A stretch of 64,000 bases of DNA. Source: Cutibacterium namnetense. Its GTDB lineage: Bacteria > Actinomycetota > Actinomycetes > Propionibacteriales > Propionibacteriaceae. Positions 8,623 to 17,977 of this stretch are shown in pieces. The stretch covers positions 62,001-126,000 of the forward strand of contig NZ_LWHO01000013.1 in NCBI RefSeq assembly GCF_001642025.1, in the 5' to 3' direction. The notes under the pieces were generated by a model. It did not search any database, was not told the origin of the DNA, and saw nothing but the letters and a program-made list of their open reading frames with translations. Both the position numbers and the translations under genes were made by a program. Every line of letters starts with the position of its first letter. The first letter of the stretch is position 1.

Positions 8623-10488
8623 ATGACCGACGACACCACCGCAGGTCCCATCCCCACGGACTACGCCGACCGCGCTAAAGGCATGGGCGTCTGTCTCATC
8701 GATGGTGGCGCTGCGTTTCGAGTATGGGCCCCGCACGCCGAGGCCGTCGCCGTCACTGGAACGTTCGATAACTGGGCAGCTCAGCCAGCGGGTGACAAAA
8801 ATGACGCTGAGAAGGTCCGCTCGGCCAAATTCCAGCTCGTCAGCGAGGACAACGGCTACTGGTACGGTCAGGCGGTCGGGGCGAAGGTGGGCGACGAGTA
8901 CCGCTTCGTTCTCATGACCGGCGAACAGGTAATCTCCCGGATCGATCCCTATGCCCGCCACGTAACAAGCTCGATCGGCAATGGCATCATCACCGACCCC
9001 AACGCCTACGACTGGGAGGGTGACGACTTCACTCCCCCGACGATGAATGAGCTCGTCATCTACGAAATGCACGTCGGAACTTTTTTCGACAGGGACCCCA
9101 ATGATGGCAAGCCCGCAGGTCTAGCGGACGTCGAGTCCAAGATTGACCACCTCGTTCACCTGGGGGTCAACGCTGTTGAACTCATGCCTCTTATGGAGTT
9201 CGCCGGCGACTACTCGTGGGGTTACAACCCCGCCCACATTTTCGCTGTCGAAAGCGCCTACGGTGGCCCACAGAGGCTGCGCGACCTCGTCAAGACCTGC
9301 CACCAGCACGGCTTGGCAGTCATTATCGACGTCGTCTATAACCATTTCGGCCCCTCGGACCTCGACTTGTGGCAGTTCGACGGTTGGAGTGAGAACGGCA
9401 AGGGCGGGATCTATTTCTACAACGACTGGAAGTCGTCCACCCCGTGGGGCGATACCCGCCCCGACTACGGCCGCGGCGAGGTGCGTGAGTTCATCCGCGA
9501 TAACGCGATGATGTGGCTGGAGGAGTTTCACGTCGACGGTCTGCGCTATGACATGACCCCGTACATGCGCAGCGTCGACGCCGGCGAAATGAATATCCCC
9601 GAGGGTTGGAGCCTCACTCACTGGATCAACACCGAGATTCGTGCGAAGTTCCCTCACGCGATCACTATTGCTGAGGATCTGCACGGTGAACCGAAGGTTG
9701 TCTCGACCGCCGACGACGGCGCTGCCTTCCACGCCCAGTGGGACAACCACTTCGTCCACCCGATCCGCGCGGCCGTCATCGCAGCCTCAGACCAGGCCCG
9801 CGATATGAATGCCGTGCGCGAGGCCGTCGAGTTCTCCTACGGTGACGCTTTCTCCCGCGTCATCTACACCGAGTCCCACGACGAGGTCGCCAACGGTTCG
9901 GCCCGCGTTCCCCAGGAGGTCAATGACGACGATCCCACCGGCTACTACGCCCAGAAGCGCTCCACCTTGGGAGCGGCGCTGGTGCTCACCTCACCGGGAT
10001 TGCCGATGATCTTTCAAGGTCAAGAGTTTCTGGAGGGCGAGTGGTTCCGCGACACCGTGCCGCTGCACTGGGATCAAGGCGCTCAGTTCAAGGGCATTTT
10101 CCGGATGTACCGCGACCTCATCGGCCTACGCCGGAACGAGGAAGGCCACACCAAGGGCCTCACTGGCCAAAACGTCGAGACCTTGCACCTGCACCCGGGC
10201 AATCACGTCTACGTCTTCCACCGCTGGGCTGACGGCGGCCCGCACGACGACGTCGTGGTAGCGCTAAACCTCGACTCTAAAACCTGGGGCGACTATACCG
10301 TTGGCATGCCGGCTGCTGGCCGCTGGGTGACGAGGTTCAATTCCGACGCGAAGGTTTATTCGGACGCCTTCGACGGGGTGGACGTGCCCGAGTGGTTCGA
10401 TGCCGTCGAGGACGGCTACGACGGCCATCCGGCCTCTGCGACCATCGTCTTGCCGCCCTACAGCGCCGTTATTGTGTCGCGGGTGTGA
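8623..10488 (+). CDS. GH13 family glucan enzyme (branching-enzyme-like)
   Basis: The product is 621 residues. An N-terminal CBM48-like beta-sandwich (about 25-115) is followed by a GH13 barrel with nucleophile D310 (DGLRYDMT), acid/base E351 (IAEDLHGE) and stabiliser D420 (ESHDE), then a C-terminal beta-domain. The HDE and DGLR motifs are closest to 1,4-alpha-glucan branching enzymes, but it is shorter than classical GlgB and has no other glycogen gene beside it. AAGGAG five bases before ATG 8623 fixes the start. Substrate specificity is inferred. Confidence 0.82.
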   Translation: MTDDTTAGPIPTDYADRAKGMGVCLIDGGAAFRVWAPHAEAVAVTGTFDNWAAQPAGDKNDAEKVRSAKFQLVSEDNGYWYGQAVGAKVGDEYRFVLMTGEQVISRIDPYARHVTSSIGNGIITDPNAYDWEGDDFTPPTMNELVIYEMHVGTFFDRDPNDGKPAGLADVESKIDHLVHLGVNAVELMPLMEFAGDYSWGYNPAHIFAVESAYGGPQRLRDLVKTCHQHGLAVIIDVVYNHFGPSDLDLWQFDGWSENGKGGIYFYNDWKSSTPWGDTRPDYGRGEVREFIRDNAMMWLEEFHVDGLRYDMTPYMRSVDAGEMNIPEGWSLTHWINTEIRAKFPHAITIAEDLHGEPKVVSTADDGAAFHAQWDNHFVHPIRAAVIAASDQARDMNAVREAVEFSYGDAFSRVIYTESHDEVANGSARVPQEVNDDDPTGYYAQKRSTLGAALVLTSPGLPMIFQGQEFLEGEWFRDTVPLHWDQGAQFKGIFRMYRDLIGLRRNEEGHTKGLTGQNVETLHLHPGNHVYVFHRWADGGPHDDVVVALNLDSKTWGDYTVGMPAAGRWVTRFNSDAKVYSDAFDGVDVPEWFDAVEDGYDGHPASATIVLPPYSAVIVSRV

Positions 10489-10575
10489 CGGCGTCGTCGC
10501 ATCTGAGACACGACGAAAAGGCATCACGGGGGACGCCACGGTAACTTCCCTCCGCCCTTGGGCTGTGTGCGATCC

Positions 10576-10596
10576 CTCACTCGATTTGCAAGTGAG
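10576..10596 (+). promoter_or_regulatory. Inverted repeat overlapping kup -35 region
   Basis: CTCACT-N9-AGTGAG (10576-10581, 10591-10596) overlaps a candidate -35 (TTGCAA, 10586-10591). That box is 18 bases before TACTTT (10610-10615), which lies five bases before the GTG start. It is a possible repressor site; the assignment is inferred. Confidence 0.35.
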
Positions 10597-10620
10597 ACCA
10601 TGGGGTCCATACTTTCTTGA

Positions 10621-12576
10621 GTGATTCGCAGCCATGAACGGCAGGCGGTACCCAAAGCCAGCCAGCCGATCGCTGATCGTGAACCGATCCGATCCATGAA
10701 GCCCGGACTAGCCCTAGCCGCATTGGGAGTCGTCTTCGGCGATATCGGCACCTCGGTCCTTTACTCTCTCCAAACGGTGTTCTCGATGGAGAACCATGCC
10801 GTACGCCCCACCCCCGGTGACGTCATGGGGATCATTTCGATGATCTTCTGGTCGATCCTGCTCGTGGTGTGCGTCAAATACGTCATATTCGTGATGCGTG
10901 CTGACAACGACGGCGAGGGGGGCATCCTCGCCCTGATGGCCTTAGTGCGTCGTCTTATGGCTAGTCACAAGGGCACTGGCATGACGGCCCTCCTCCTGGG
11001 CATCGTTGGTGCCGGCCTGTTTTACGGAGACTCCTTCATCACCCCAGCGATCTCTGTGATGAGCTCGGTGGAAGGCATCACGGTGGCTAACCCAGTCGCA
11101 GAGAAGATCGTTCTGCCAGCCTCAGTCGTCATCCTTACCCTCTTGTTCCTCGTGCAGAGACGAGGAACGGAGGCCATCGGCAAGGCCTTCGGTCCGGTAA
11201 TGGCGGTCTGGTTCCTCACTTTGGCGGCCCTGGGCATTCCGTGGATCGTCCACCACCCGGCCATCCTCACGGCCCTATCTCCCCACTGGGCAATTATGTT
11301 TTCCATCGAGCGCCCAGGGATGGCTTTCATCGCGATGGGCGCGGTCGTCTTAACGATTACCGGCGCCGAAGCGCTGTACGCCGACATGGGCCACGTCGGG
11401 GCCCCATCGATCCGACTTGCCTGGTTCGGGCTCGTGCTTCCCTGCCTGCTCATCAACTACCTGGGCCAGGGGGCCATGATCCTGTTGCACCCCGACTGGA
11501 TCGATAACCCGTTCTTCAGGATGGCTCCCGGCTGGGCGACCATCCCCCTTGTTGTCATCGCCACGATGGCTACCGTCATCGCCTCCCAGGCGGTCATCTC
11601 GGGAGCGTTCTCGATGAGTTCAGAAGCCGTCCGCCTGGGGCTACTGCCGCGCCTCGGCGTGCGTCATACTTCGAAATCCGAAGGCGGCCAGATCTACATC
11701 CCGGAGGTCAACTGGACCCTCTTTGTCGGCGTACTAGCCCTCATCCTCATTTTCCAGACCTCGTCTAAACTGGCCACTGCTTATGGTCTAGCCGTAACCG
11801 GCACCTTCCTCCTGACGACGAGCCTGTTTCTGGTGCTGGCTCACCGAGCATGGCATTGGCCGATGTGGGCTCTCATCTCCTTTGGGGTCATTGTTGGTGG
11901 CGTCGAGTTATCGATTTTCTCTGCCAACCTGCTGAAGATCGCCTTTGGCGGCTGGATTCCATTGATGTTCGCAGCCATCGTCGTCGTCATCATGACGACA
12001 TGGCGCCGCGGCACCGCCTACATCGCTACGCAGCGACAAAATGACGAGGGGCCGCTGGACGACTTCCTCGACTGGATGCACGAAACCAAACCAACCCGCG
12101 TCCCCGGTCTGGCTGTTTACCCGCATCCTGGGCGAGCGACAACCCCGTTAGCCTTACTTAACAACCTCAGGTTTAACCATGTACTGCACGAGCACAACAT
12201 CATCATCTCGATAGTGGTGGAGAATGTGCCGCACGTGCGGCATGTCGACCGCATTGAGAAGGTAGACCTTGGCAGGCCCGCCGACGGCATCACGTACATC
12301 GCGTGTCACGTCGGGTTCACCGATTCCCAGGACGTCCCCAAAGCGCTAGCTCTGGCAGCAGCCAAGTGTCCTAGCCTCAAGGAGCGTCTCGACGAGGCGA
12401 TCTATTACCTCTCCCTGGTAGACGTGAAGCGGGACGAGCCACATCAGGGGGCGCATATGGCTGGCTGGCGCAAGATGCTTTACATCGCCATGTCGCGCAA
12501 CCAGGCCGATCGCACTCGGGGCTTCCGAATACCGCGCACTCGCGCGGTGGTTATGGGCGAATCAGTCGATTTGTGA
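10621..12576 (+). CDS. kup: Kup-family potassium transporter
   Basis: The product is 651 residues: about 12 membrane segments in residues 30-460, then a roughly 190-residue soluble C-terminal domain. The family signature GVVFGDIGTSVLYSLQT (about 36-52) and GEGGILALMALVRR are present. It takes up K+, probably by proton symport. GTG 10621 is chosen because a TACTTT box lies just upstream; ATG 10696 is an alternative. A strong hairpin follows the stop. Confidence 0.9.
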   Translation: MIRSHERQAVPKASQPIADREPIRSMKPGLALAALGVVFGDIGTSVLYSLQTVFSMENHAVRPTPGDVMGIISMIFWSILLVVCVKYVIFVMRADNDGEGGILALMALVRRLMASHKGTGMTALLLGIVGAGLFYGDSFITPAISVMSSVEGITVANPVAEKIVLPASVVILTLLFLVQRRGTEAIGKAFGPVMAVWFLTLAALGIPWIVHHPAILTALSPHWAIMFSIERPGMAFIAMGAVVLTITGAEALYADMGHVGAPSIRLAWFGLVLPCLLINYLGQGAMILLHPDWIDNPFFRMAPGWATIPLVVIATMATVIASQAVISGAFSMSSEAVRLGLLPRLGVRHTSKSEGGQIYIPEVNWTLFVGVLALILIFQTSSKLATAYGLAVTGTFLLTTSLFLVLAHRAWHWPMWALISFGVIVGGVELSIFSANLLKIAFGGWIPLMFAAIVVVIMTTWRRGTAYIATQRQNDEGPLDDFLDWMHETKPTRVPGLAVYPHPGRATTPLALLNNLRFNHVLHEHNIIISIVVENVPHVRHVDRIEKVDLGRPADGITYIACHVGFTDSQDVPKALALAAAKCPSLKERLDEAIYYLSLVDVKRDEPHQGAHMAGWRKMLYIAMSRNQADRTRGFRIPRTRAVVMGESVDL

Positions 12577-12603
12577 CGGTCCGTCGCTGAACTCACAACT
12601 GGC

Positions 12604-12639
12604 GTGATGCCCGAGGTTTCGCTAAGCCTCGGGCATCAC
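12604..12639 (+). terminator. Terminator hairpin after kup
   Basis: A 13-bp perfect stem (12604-12616 with 12627-12639) and a 10-base loop lie 28 bases after the kup stop, followed by a T-containing tract. Confidence 0.8.
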
Positions 12640-12875
12640 TTCATCTCTGGGGTGCGCGCAGGGTGCGGCTGCTGTCAGTTTTCGCCCATAGCTTGCTGGG
12701 TGGTGGCCAGGGCGTTCGTGATGACAGCTATCAAGGCAACGGGACCCGGATCGGATCAACGTGTGCTTCCCACTTGTCAGGTCGATCGGGTGGCTTATTC
12801 CAGGCAAGGTCACAGCGCTGAACTGAGATGTGGGTACTCATGCCTGTTTCCGGAGAACGTCTCCTTGAAACGACG
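12640..12875. other. Intergenic, no gene seen
   Basis: Between the kup terminator and the tRNA-Arg terminator I see no supportable reading frame, RNA or repeat. Confidence 0.6.
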
Positions 12876-12900
12876 AAACCCCGCCATAAAGGCGGGGTTT
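12876..12900 (-). terminator. Terminator of tRNA-Arg(ACG)
   Basis: A 10-bp stem (12876-12885 with 12891-12900) with a 5-base loop sits eight bases beyond the tRNA 3' end on the minus strand. Confidence 0.75.
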
Positions 12901-12907
12901 CTATCTG

Positions 12908-12980
12908 CGCGCCCGGAGGGATTCGAACCCCCAACCTTCTGATCCGTAGTCAGATGCTCTATCCGTTGAGCCACGGGCGC
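12908..12980 (-). tRNA. tRNA-Arg (anticodon ACG)
   Basis: A 73-base cloverleaf with acceptor GCGCCCG/CGGGCGC, anticodon stem TCTGA/TCAGA, loop CTACGGA and T-loop GGTTCGAATCC. A34 is the TadA target and becomes inosine to read CGU/CGC/CGA; tadA is in the same window. Confidence 0.96.
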
Positions 12981-13152
12981 CTTGTGCCGTGCACGTGGCT
13001 CAACACTACAGCTCTCGATCCTGCAATGCAAATTCGCGTAACTCAGCCCCTAGAAGTCCGCCTAGCAAGCGTGTTTCCGCAACGTCAGGACACCGTACGA
13101 GCCCAACTCCAGCACCTTCATTCCAGGCACCACTGGCCCCACCATGCACAAA

Positions 13153-13184
13153 GCCCGGCATCTCCTAAGTAGTAGATACCGGGC
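13153..13184 (-). terminator. Terminator of tRNA-Ser(GCT)
   Basis: An 11-bp stem with one G-U pair (13153-13163 with 13174-13184) lies just after the tRNA 3' end. Confidence 0.7.
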
Positions 13185-13189
13185 ATCCG

Positions 13190-13279
13190 CGGAGGTGGCG
13201 GGATTTGAACCCGCGATGGGATTACCTCCCAAACCCGCTTAGCAGGCGGGCGCCATAGACCTGACTAGGCGACACCTCC
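13190..13279 (-). tRNA. tRNA-Ser (anticodon GCT)
   Basis: A 90-base class II tRNA with acceptor GGAGGTG/CACCTCC, anticodon loop CTGCTAA, long variable arm and GGTTCAAATCC T-loop. It reads AGC/AGU. Confidence 0.96.
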
Positions 13280-13515
13280 AAGTGCCGTGTCAGCCTACTC
13301 TCTCAACCCCCCACCCTCCAATTCCAGACCCCAGCTCCGAGTCTCGCCAATATGCCCCATTAGCTCCAACACGCTCCTGACAAGGGGCTTCTCCCCCACC
13401 CAGGCGCTAAACGGAAGCCACGATCTCCCTCCACCGGTCAGGCGGGACGGCTTCACATTAGGGACAGCGGTTAACATGGGGTCCGCCCCATCGACATTTG
13501 TGGAAAGGGATGAGC

Positions 13516-15369
13516 ATGGCTGACGCGTCACACGGCGCCAACTCGCCGTCTCCACGTCACGCCGCCCAACCGGACTGGATGAACGACCCGGAGGCCAACG
13601 AGGACACACACGTCCTGCGGCGGGCTGATATCGAGGCGGCCGCCCGGAGATCGCGGTCCTCTCCACGTCCACGCCGCTCCGCCGCTGAACCCCCCGCTAA
13701 CGCCCCACAGCCCCCCATCGAACCGAAATTCCGCCCTACCCCGGCTCGACGAGCTGCAACCGCTAAGGCTTCACCAGCTAGCCGCAGCCGCCGCACACCG
13801 TCGAGGTGGAATGAGGAAGCCAAACGCAATCACGCCTTCCGCACCTGCTTAGGATGGACTGCCCTCGGGGCTATCATCCCCGGCCTGGCCCTGTCTCGCA
13901 GCCACGCCCCGCGTCGCCGCGTCACGGGACTGACGATCATCGGCCTCCTCCTCATCGGGCTGACCGTTGCCGTTTTCTTTGTTCTGGCTAACCCAACAGT
14001 TGCAGCATCGATCGTCGTGCGACCCAGGTTGCTCACCGCTCTGACCTGGGGCTTGCCAATTCTTGCCATCACTTTGGTGACATTGCTGACCTTCTCCCAT
14101 CTAGACCTTCGGCCTCAGGGCATCACCCGCGGACAACGCTGGATCTCAACCATCCTTGTCACCGCCCTATGTACCACCATCGCAACCCCGCTAGCCGTTG
14201 CTGGCCGATACGCCTACGACGAGGCGCACATGCTCGGGCGGATCTTCACCGACAAGCGATCGGGCACCCGCCCATCCATCAACTACAACCAAGACGTCAA
14301 GGCAATTTGGGCGGCCAAACGTCGAGTCAATGTTCTGCTCGTCGGCGCCGACGACAGCAAGGTGCGCAACTATCGCGCCGCAAACTCCATGAACACTGAC
14401 ACGATCATGGTGGCGTCAATCAACACCTCCAACGGTGATACCTCGATCTTCCAGATCCCCCGCAACACCGCGAAGATGCCATTTCCGGCTAATTCACCCC
14501 TGCACAAGGACTTCCCCAACGGCTTCGTCGGGAAAGACGGTGACGGCGACAACCCCAACTACATGGCTAACGAAATCTGGTCTACGGTGTCAGCCCAGTA
14601 CGTTGACCGCATGGGCGCGACCGACTATCCCGGGGCCGATGCCCTCAAACTGGCCACCGGAGAGGCCCTCGGCCTCAAGATCGACTACTTCGTCATGCTT
14701 GACATCGATGGCCTTCAGAAACTCGTTGACGCCCTTGGCGGAGTGTCGGTCAACATCAACGAGCGCTTGCCCATTGCCGGCAACACCGAAGGCAAGAAGC
14801 CGAACGGTTACCTCGAGACTGGCCCCAACCAACACCTCGACGGTTACCACGCCATGTGGTACGCGCGGTCACGCTCAGCGAGCACCGACTACGACCGGAT
14901 GGGGCGTCAGTCCTGCCTCATCAAGGCTGTTCTTGACCAAACCAGCCCACAGAGCGTACTAACCCGCTTCGAATCGATCGCTGACGCTTCCGGGCAGATG
15001 GTGGTCTCTGACATACCGCAGGGAATGCTGCCAGCTTTCGTCGACCTCGCCATCAACATGCGTGACGCCAACATCAACCGTGTCGTTTTCACCAATGGCC
15101 AGCACGGATTCTTCTCTTCCAATCCGAATTACGCTCTCATGCGCAAACAGGTGGCGGCCGCTATCCATGGCGTCTCCGAGTCGAAAAACAAGAACAAGCC
15201 GGTGACGGGGGCCACGGCTGCCAAGTCCCACAAGGCCGCCGTGTCGCAGCCGAGCCACAGCATGTCAATGAATCCCCCACATAGCTCTGCTCCACATCCG
15301 TCGCCCAACAACCACGACGTCTCCCAGTCTGTGACTGACGCCTGCGCGTACAACCCACAGCAGCCCTGA
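13516..15369 (+). CDS. LytR-CpsA-Psr (LCP) family cell-wall ligase
   Basis: The product is 617 residues. A basic, Pro/Arg-rich cytoplasmic region (1-110) is followed by about four membrane segments (near 115-130, 136-157, 173-193, 206-228). The extracellular LCP domain starts at about 270 (VNVLLVGADDS, NTDTIMVASI, FQIPRNT, YARSRSASTDYDRMGRQ). The Arg and Asp residues that bind the polyprenyl pyrophosphate are present, and the tail is Ser/Pro-rich. LCP enzymes attach glycopolymers to peptidoglycan. ATG 13516 has AGGG seven bases upstream. Extra membrane helices are unusual for LCP proteins, which commonly have one. Confidence 0.88.
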   Translation: MADASHGANSPSPRHAAQPDWMNDPEANEDTHVLRRADIEAAARRSRSSPRPRRSAAEPPANAPQPPIEPKFRPTPARRAATAKASPASRSRRTPSRWNEEAKRNHAFRTCLGWTALGAIIPGLALSRSHAPRRRVTGLTIIGLLLIGLTVAVFFVLANPTVAASIVVRPRLLTALTWGLPILAITLVTLLTFSHLDLRPQGITRGQRWISTILVTALCTTIATPLAVAGRYAYDEAHMLGRIFTDKRSGTRPSINYNQDVKAIWAAKRRVNVLLVGADDSKVRNYRAANSMNTDTIMVASINTSNGDTSIFQIPRNTAKMPFPANSPLHKDFPNGFVGKDGDGDNPNYMANEIWSTVSAQYVDRMGATDYPGADALKLATGEALGLKIDYFVMLDIDGLQKLVDALGGVSVNINERLPIAGNTEGKKPNGYLETGPNQHLDGYHAMWYARSRSASTDYDRMGRQSCLIKAVLDQTSPQSVLTRFESIADASGQMVVSDIPQGMLPAFVDLAINMRDANINRVVFTNGQHGFFSSNPNYALMRKQVAAAIHGVSESKNKNKPVTGATAAKSHKAAVSQPSHSMSMNPPHSSAPHPSPNNHDVSQSVTDACAYNPQQP

Positions 15370-15409
15370 CCCCGAGCTATGCCACAGTTGTGCGGCTCGT
15401 AGGTGTCGC

Positions 15410-16417
15410 TCAGTGCCGCGGGGGTGCAGTGCTTGCGCGAACCACCAACGGGGCCGGCACCATCACCGACTTCCTCGGAGCGCCCTGCAACTGGGCTAGG
15501 AGCTCGGCAGACAGGCATTGACCAATCGCCGTGAAGTCCTGACGTACCGTCGTCATCGTTGGCCACACCGCATTGCCCAAGACGTCGTCGAATCCCATCA
15601 CAGACATATCCTCAGGGACCCTGACCCCCATATCGAGCAGACCGATGATGACCCCAGCCGCCATCTCGTCATTGCTGGCCAGCACAGCCGTCGCCCCGGC
15701 GGCCTCAAGGTAATGAGCTGCATCACGTCCCGACGAGGTTGTCCAGTCCCCGTTGACAACATCGGGGATCTCGCAGCCGTTGGCCTCCAAGCACTCTTGC
15801 CAGGCCTGACGGCGCACCGCAGCCTGTCGGGAACAGTCCGGGCCGCTGACGAGGTGAACCGTGCGATGTCCCAACGCCACGAGATAGTTGACGGCGGCAC
15901 GCACGCCGCAGACCTGGTCACACCCGACGGTCGCGAAACGGCGGCACGGAGGGCCAGCCATCACGATTGGGATCCCTGGCGGCACCTCGAGTTCGTCGGG
16001 ATGGTCAAGCTCAAGCCCCTCAATGATGAAGCCGTCGACCCGCCCTGCCATCCGCTTCATCGCATCCCGGTAAGCCCCGACAAGGTCGTCAGCAGGCTCA
16101 AGGCGGTCAAGGATGACAGCAAACTCGCTGCGACGGGTGGCATCAACAATGGCTTGGACAGTCCGCAGCTCCCCGGTGCGTGAAAGGTCCGTAGCAAGGA
16201 CCCCGATAGCACTCGTGCGGCCCGAGCGCAGACTCCGAGCAGCCACATTGGGCGAATAGTCGACTTCAGCCATGGCCTTGAGGACCTTGGCAACAGTTTT
16301 CTTGCGGACGGCGTCGGAATTGTTGACGACCCGCGAGACGGTCTGCTGGGAGACCCCGGCGGCCGCAGCGACATCACTCATTGAGGGGCGAGACGGTCCT
16401 CGACGCTGCCCGTTCAT
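15410..16417 (-). CDS. LacI-family transcriptional regulator
   Basis: The product is 335 residues. An N-terminal HTH (about 13-35, MSDVAAAAGVSQQTVSRVVNN) is followed by a periplasmic-binding-protein-like sensor ending VMGFDDVLGNAVWPTMTTVRQ. It sits just downstream of galK in the same direction and probably controls the galK/symporter divergent promoter, binding a sugar effector. ATG 16417 is preferred over TTG 16438. Confidence 0.88.
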   Translation of the reverse strand: MNGQRRGPSRPSMSDVAAAAGVSQQTVSRVVNNSDAVRKKTVAKVLKAMAEVDYSPNVAARSLRSGRTSAIGVLATDLSRTGELRTVQAIVDATRRSEFAVILDRLEPADDLVGAYRDAMKRMAGRVDGFIIEGLELDHPDELEVPPGIPIVMAGPPCRRFATVGCDQVCGVRAAVNYLVALGHRTVHLVSGPDCSRQAAVRRQAWQECLEANGCEIPDVVNGDWTTSSGRDAAHYLEAAGATAVLASNDEMAAGVIIGLLDMGVRVPEDMSVMGFDDVLGNAVWPTMTTVRQDFTAIGQCLSAELLAQLQGAPRKSVMVPAPLVVRASTAPPRH

Positions 16418-16516
16418 CGACCTACGCTCTCCGCGCAAGAGGGTCAGTAATCGGCTTCCGGCTCCGCGTATCGTTCATCTTCGGACAGCCGAGAAGCTGG
16501 CGAGTTGTACTCCACA

Positions 16517-17752
16517 TCACTGCACCCGCAGGGCAGCAGGACCAGGGGTAACGACATAGAACTCGGGGTGAACGAAACCAGCGTTACGGAAAGAGTTCGC
16601 GACCTGCGTGGCGACCTCATTGCAGCTGTCGCGATTGACCAGAGCGATGGCGCAACCGCCGAAGCCGCCACCAGTCATCCGCGCGCCAAGAGCACCGGCA
16701 GCACGGGCCGCGTCGACAGCGGTGTCCAGTTCAGGGCAGGTGACCTCGTAGCCGTCACGCAGGGAGTCGTGGGAGGCATCCAAGAGCGCCCCCACCTCGC
16801 GAATCCGGCCGGTATCAAGGAGCTTAACGAACTGCGTAACGCGGTCGTTCTCAGTAACGACGTGACGAACGCGGTTAGCCATCTCTTCGTCGTCAAGGGC
16901 GGCCACGGCGGCTCCCAAGTCACCGATATCACGCAGGCTGCCAACTCCGAGGATGCGTGCGGCATCCTCGCAGGCTCGCCGTCGCGACTCGTACTGGCCG
17001 TCGACCAGCCGGTGAGGGGCGCGGGTATCGATGACAAGCAGTTCCAGATCGGCAGCGTGCAGGTTGAAGGGGACTTGACGGACCGACCAGTCGTCACAGT
17101 CGATGAGGAGGGCGTGACCTTCGATAGTGCGTAGCGAGGCGGTCTGGTCGAGGCCACCAGTGGGAGCCTTAGCAACCTCATTCTCGGCAGCGCGGGCAGC
17201 ATTGACGAGGTCAGTACGGCCGGGATCAGAGTCGGTGAGCCCAAGGTCGTACAGATCGGCGAGGGCTAGACCGACGCCACACTCGACAGCCGCCGACGAC
17301 GACAGTCCCGCGCCCAGGGGGACGCACGTGACCAGGGCAGCCTCGAATCCGCCGAGGTCATGACCGGCCTGACGCAGCGCCCACGCGACACCACCGGTGT
17401 AGGCCTTCCAGCCAGTAACCGCCCCAGGAGCGATTTCGTCGAGGGCTCCTTCCCAGGTGAGGACACTGTCGTCAAGCTGAGAGACGAGGACGACCTTGTC
17501 GTCATCACGGCGTCGAGCAGCGACGTAGGTGCGATGAGGAAGGGCGATGGGCAGGCAGAAACCGTTGTTGTAGTCGGTGTGCTCGCCAATAATATTGACA
17601 CGTCCCGGAGCCGCCCAGACGCCGTCGGGGCCGCCACCAATGTGCTCGGCGAAGAGGCGACGGGCGCGCGCCGCGCCCTCCTCGGCCGACCAGGCTGTGC
17701 CAATCGTGGCGGACTGGTGATCTGCCACAACGGCGTGGGGGGTCTGCGACAT
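16517..17752 (-). CDS. galK: Galactokinase
   Basis: The 411-residue GHMP kinase phosphorylates galactose at C1. The galactokinase signature GRVNIIGEHTDYNNGF (residues 50-65), the ATP loop PLGAGLSSSAA (near 145) and MTGGGFGGCAIAL (near 355) are present. The ATG at 17752 has AAAGGAG seven bases upstream. The expected partners galT and galE are not in the window. It is divergent from a sugar symporter and followed by a LacI regulator. Confidence 0.93.
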   Translation of the reverse strand: MSQTPHAVVADHQSATIGTAWSAEEGAARARRLFAEHIGGGPDGVWAAPGRVNIIGEHTDYNNGFCLPIALPHRTYVAARRRDDDKVVLVSQLDDSVLTWEGALDEIAPGAVTGWKAYTGGVAWALRQAGHDLGGFEAALVTCVPLGAGLSSSAAVECGVGLALADLYDLGLTDSDPGRTDLVNAARAAENEVAKAPTGGLDQTASLRTIEGHALLIDCDDWSVRQVPFNLHAADLELLVIDTRAPHRLVDGQYESRRRACEDAARILGVGSLRDIGDLGAAVAALDDEEMANRVRHVVTENDRVTQFVKLLDTGRIREVGALLDASHDSLRDGYEVTCPELDTAVDAARAAGALGARMTGGGFGGCAIALVNRDSCNEVATQVANSFRNAGFVHPEFYVVTPGPAALRVQ

Positions 17753-17977
17753 GAATGGCTCCTTTGCCGGTCGAAATTCCTTGTCAACGAGTTTGGGCGT
17801 ATGAGGATAGCGCCGATGACACCGGCACTGCATATACTTCGCTCACTCAAAATGTTTACGTACTCAAAACTACCGGGGGCAGGTGAACTCACGCCGCACC
17901 GGGGGTCTATGGTTCCCACGGGGCAACGCCAACGAGGCCGTTCCTCCTCGCACCAACCGAAAGGACCACCCCACACA
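17753..17977. promoter_or_regulatory. Divergent galK/symporter promoter region
   Basis: This 225-base gap separates galK from the symporter. It contains a direct repeat TACTCAAAA/ACTCAAAA flanking TGTTTACGTA (about 17839-17870), an A/T-rich patch in GC-rich DNA and a plausible LacI-type operator. The exact operator was not resolved. Confidence 0.35.
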
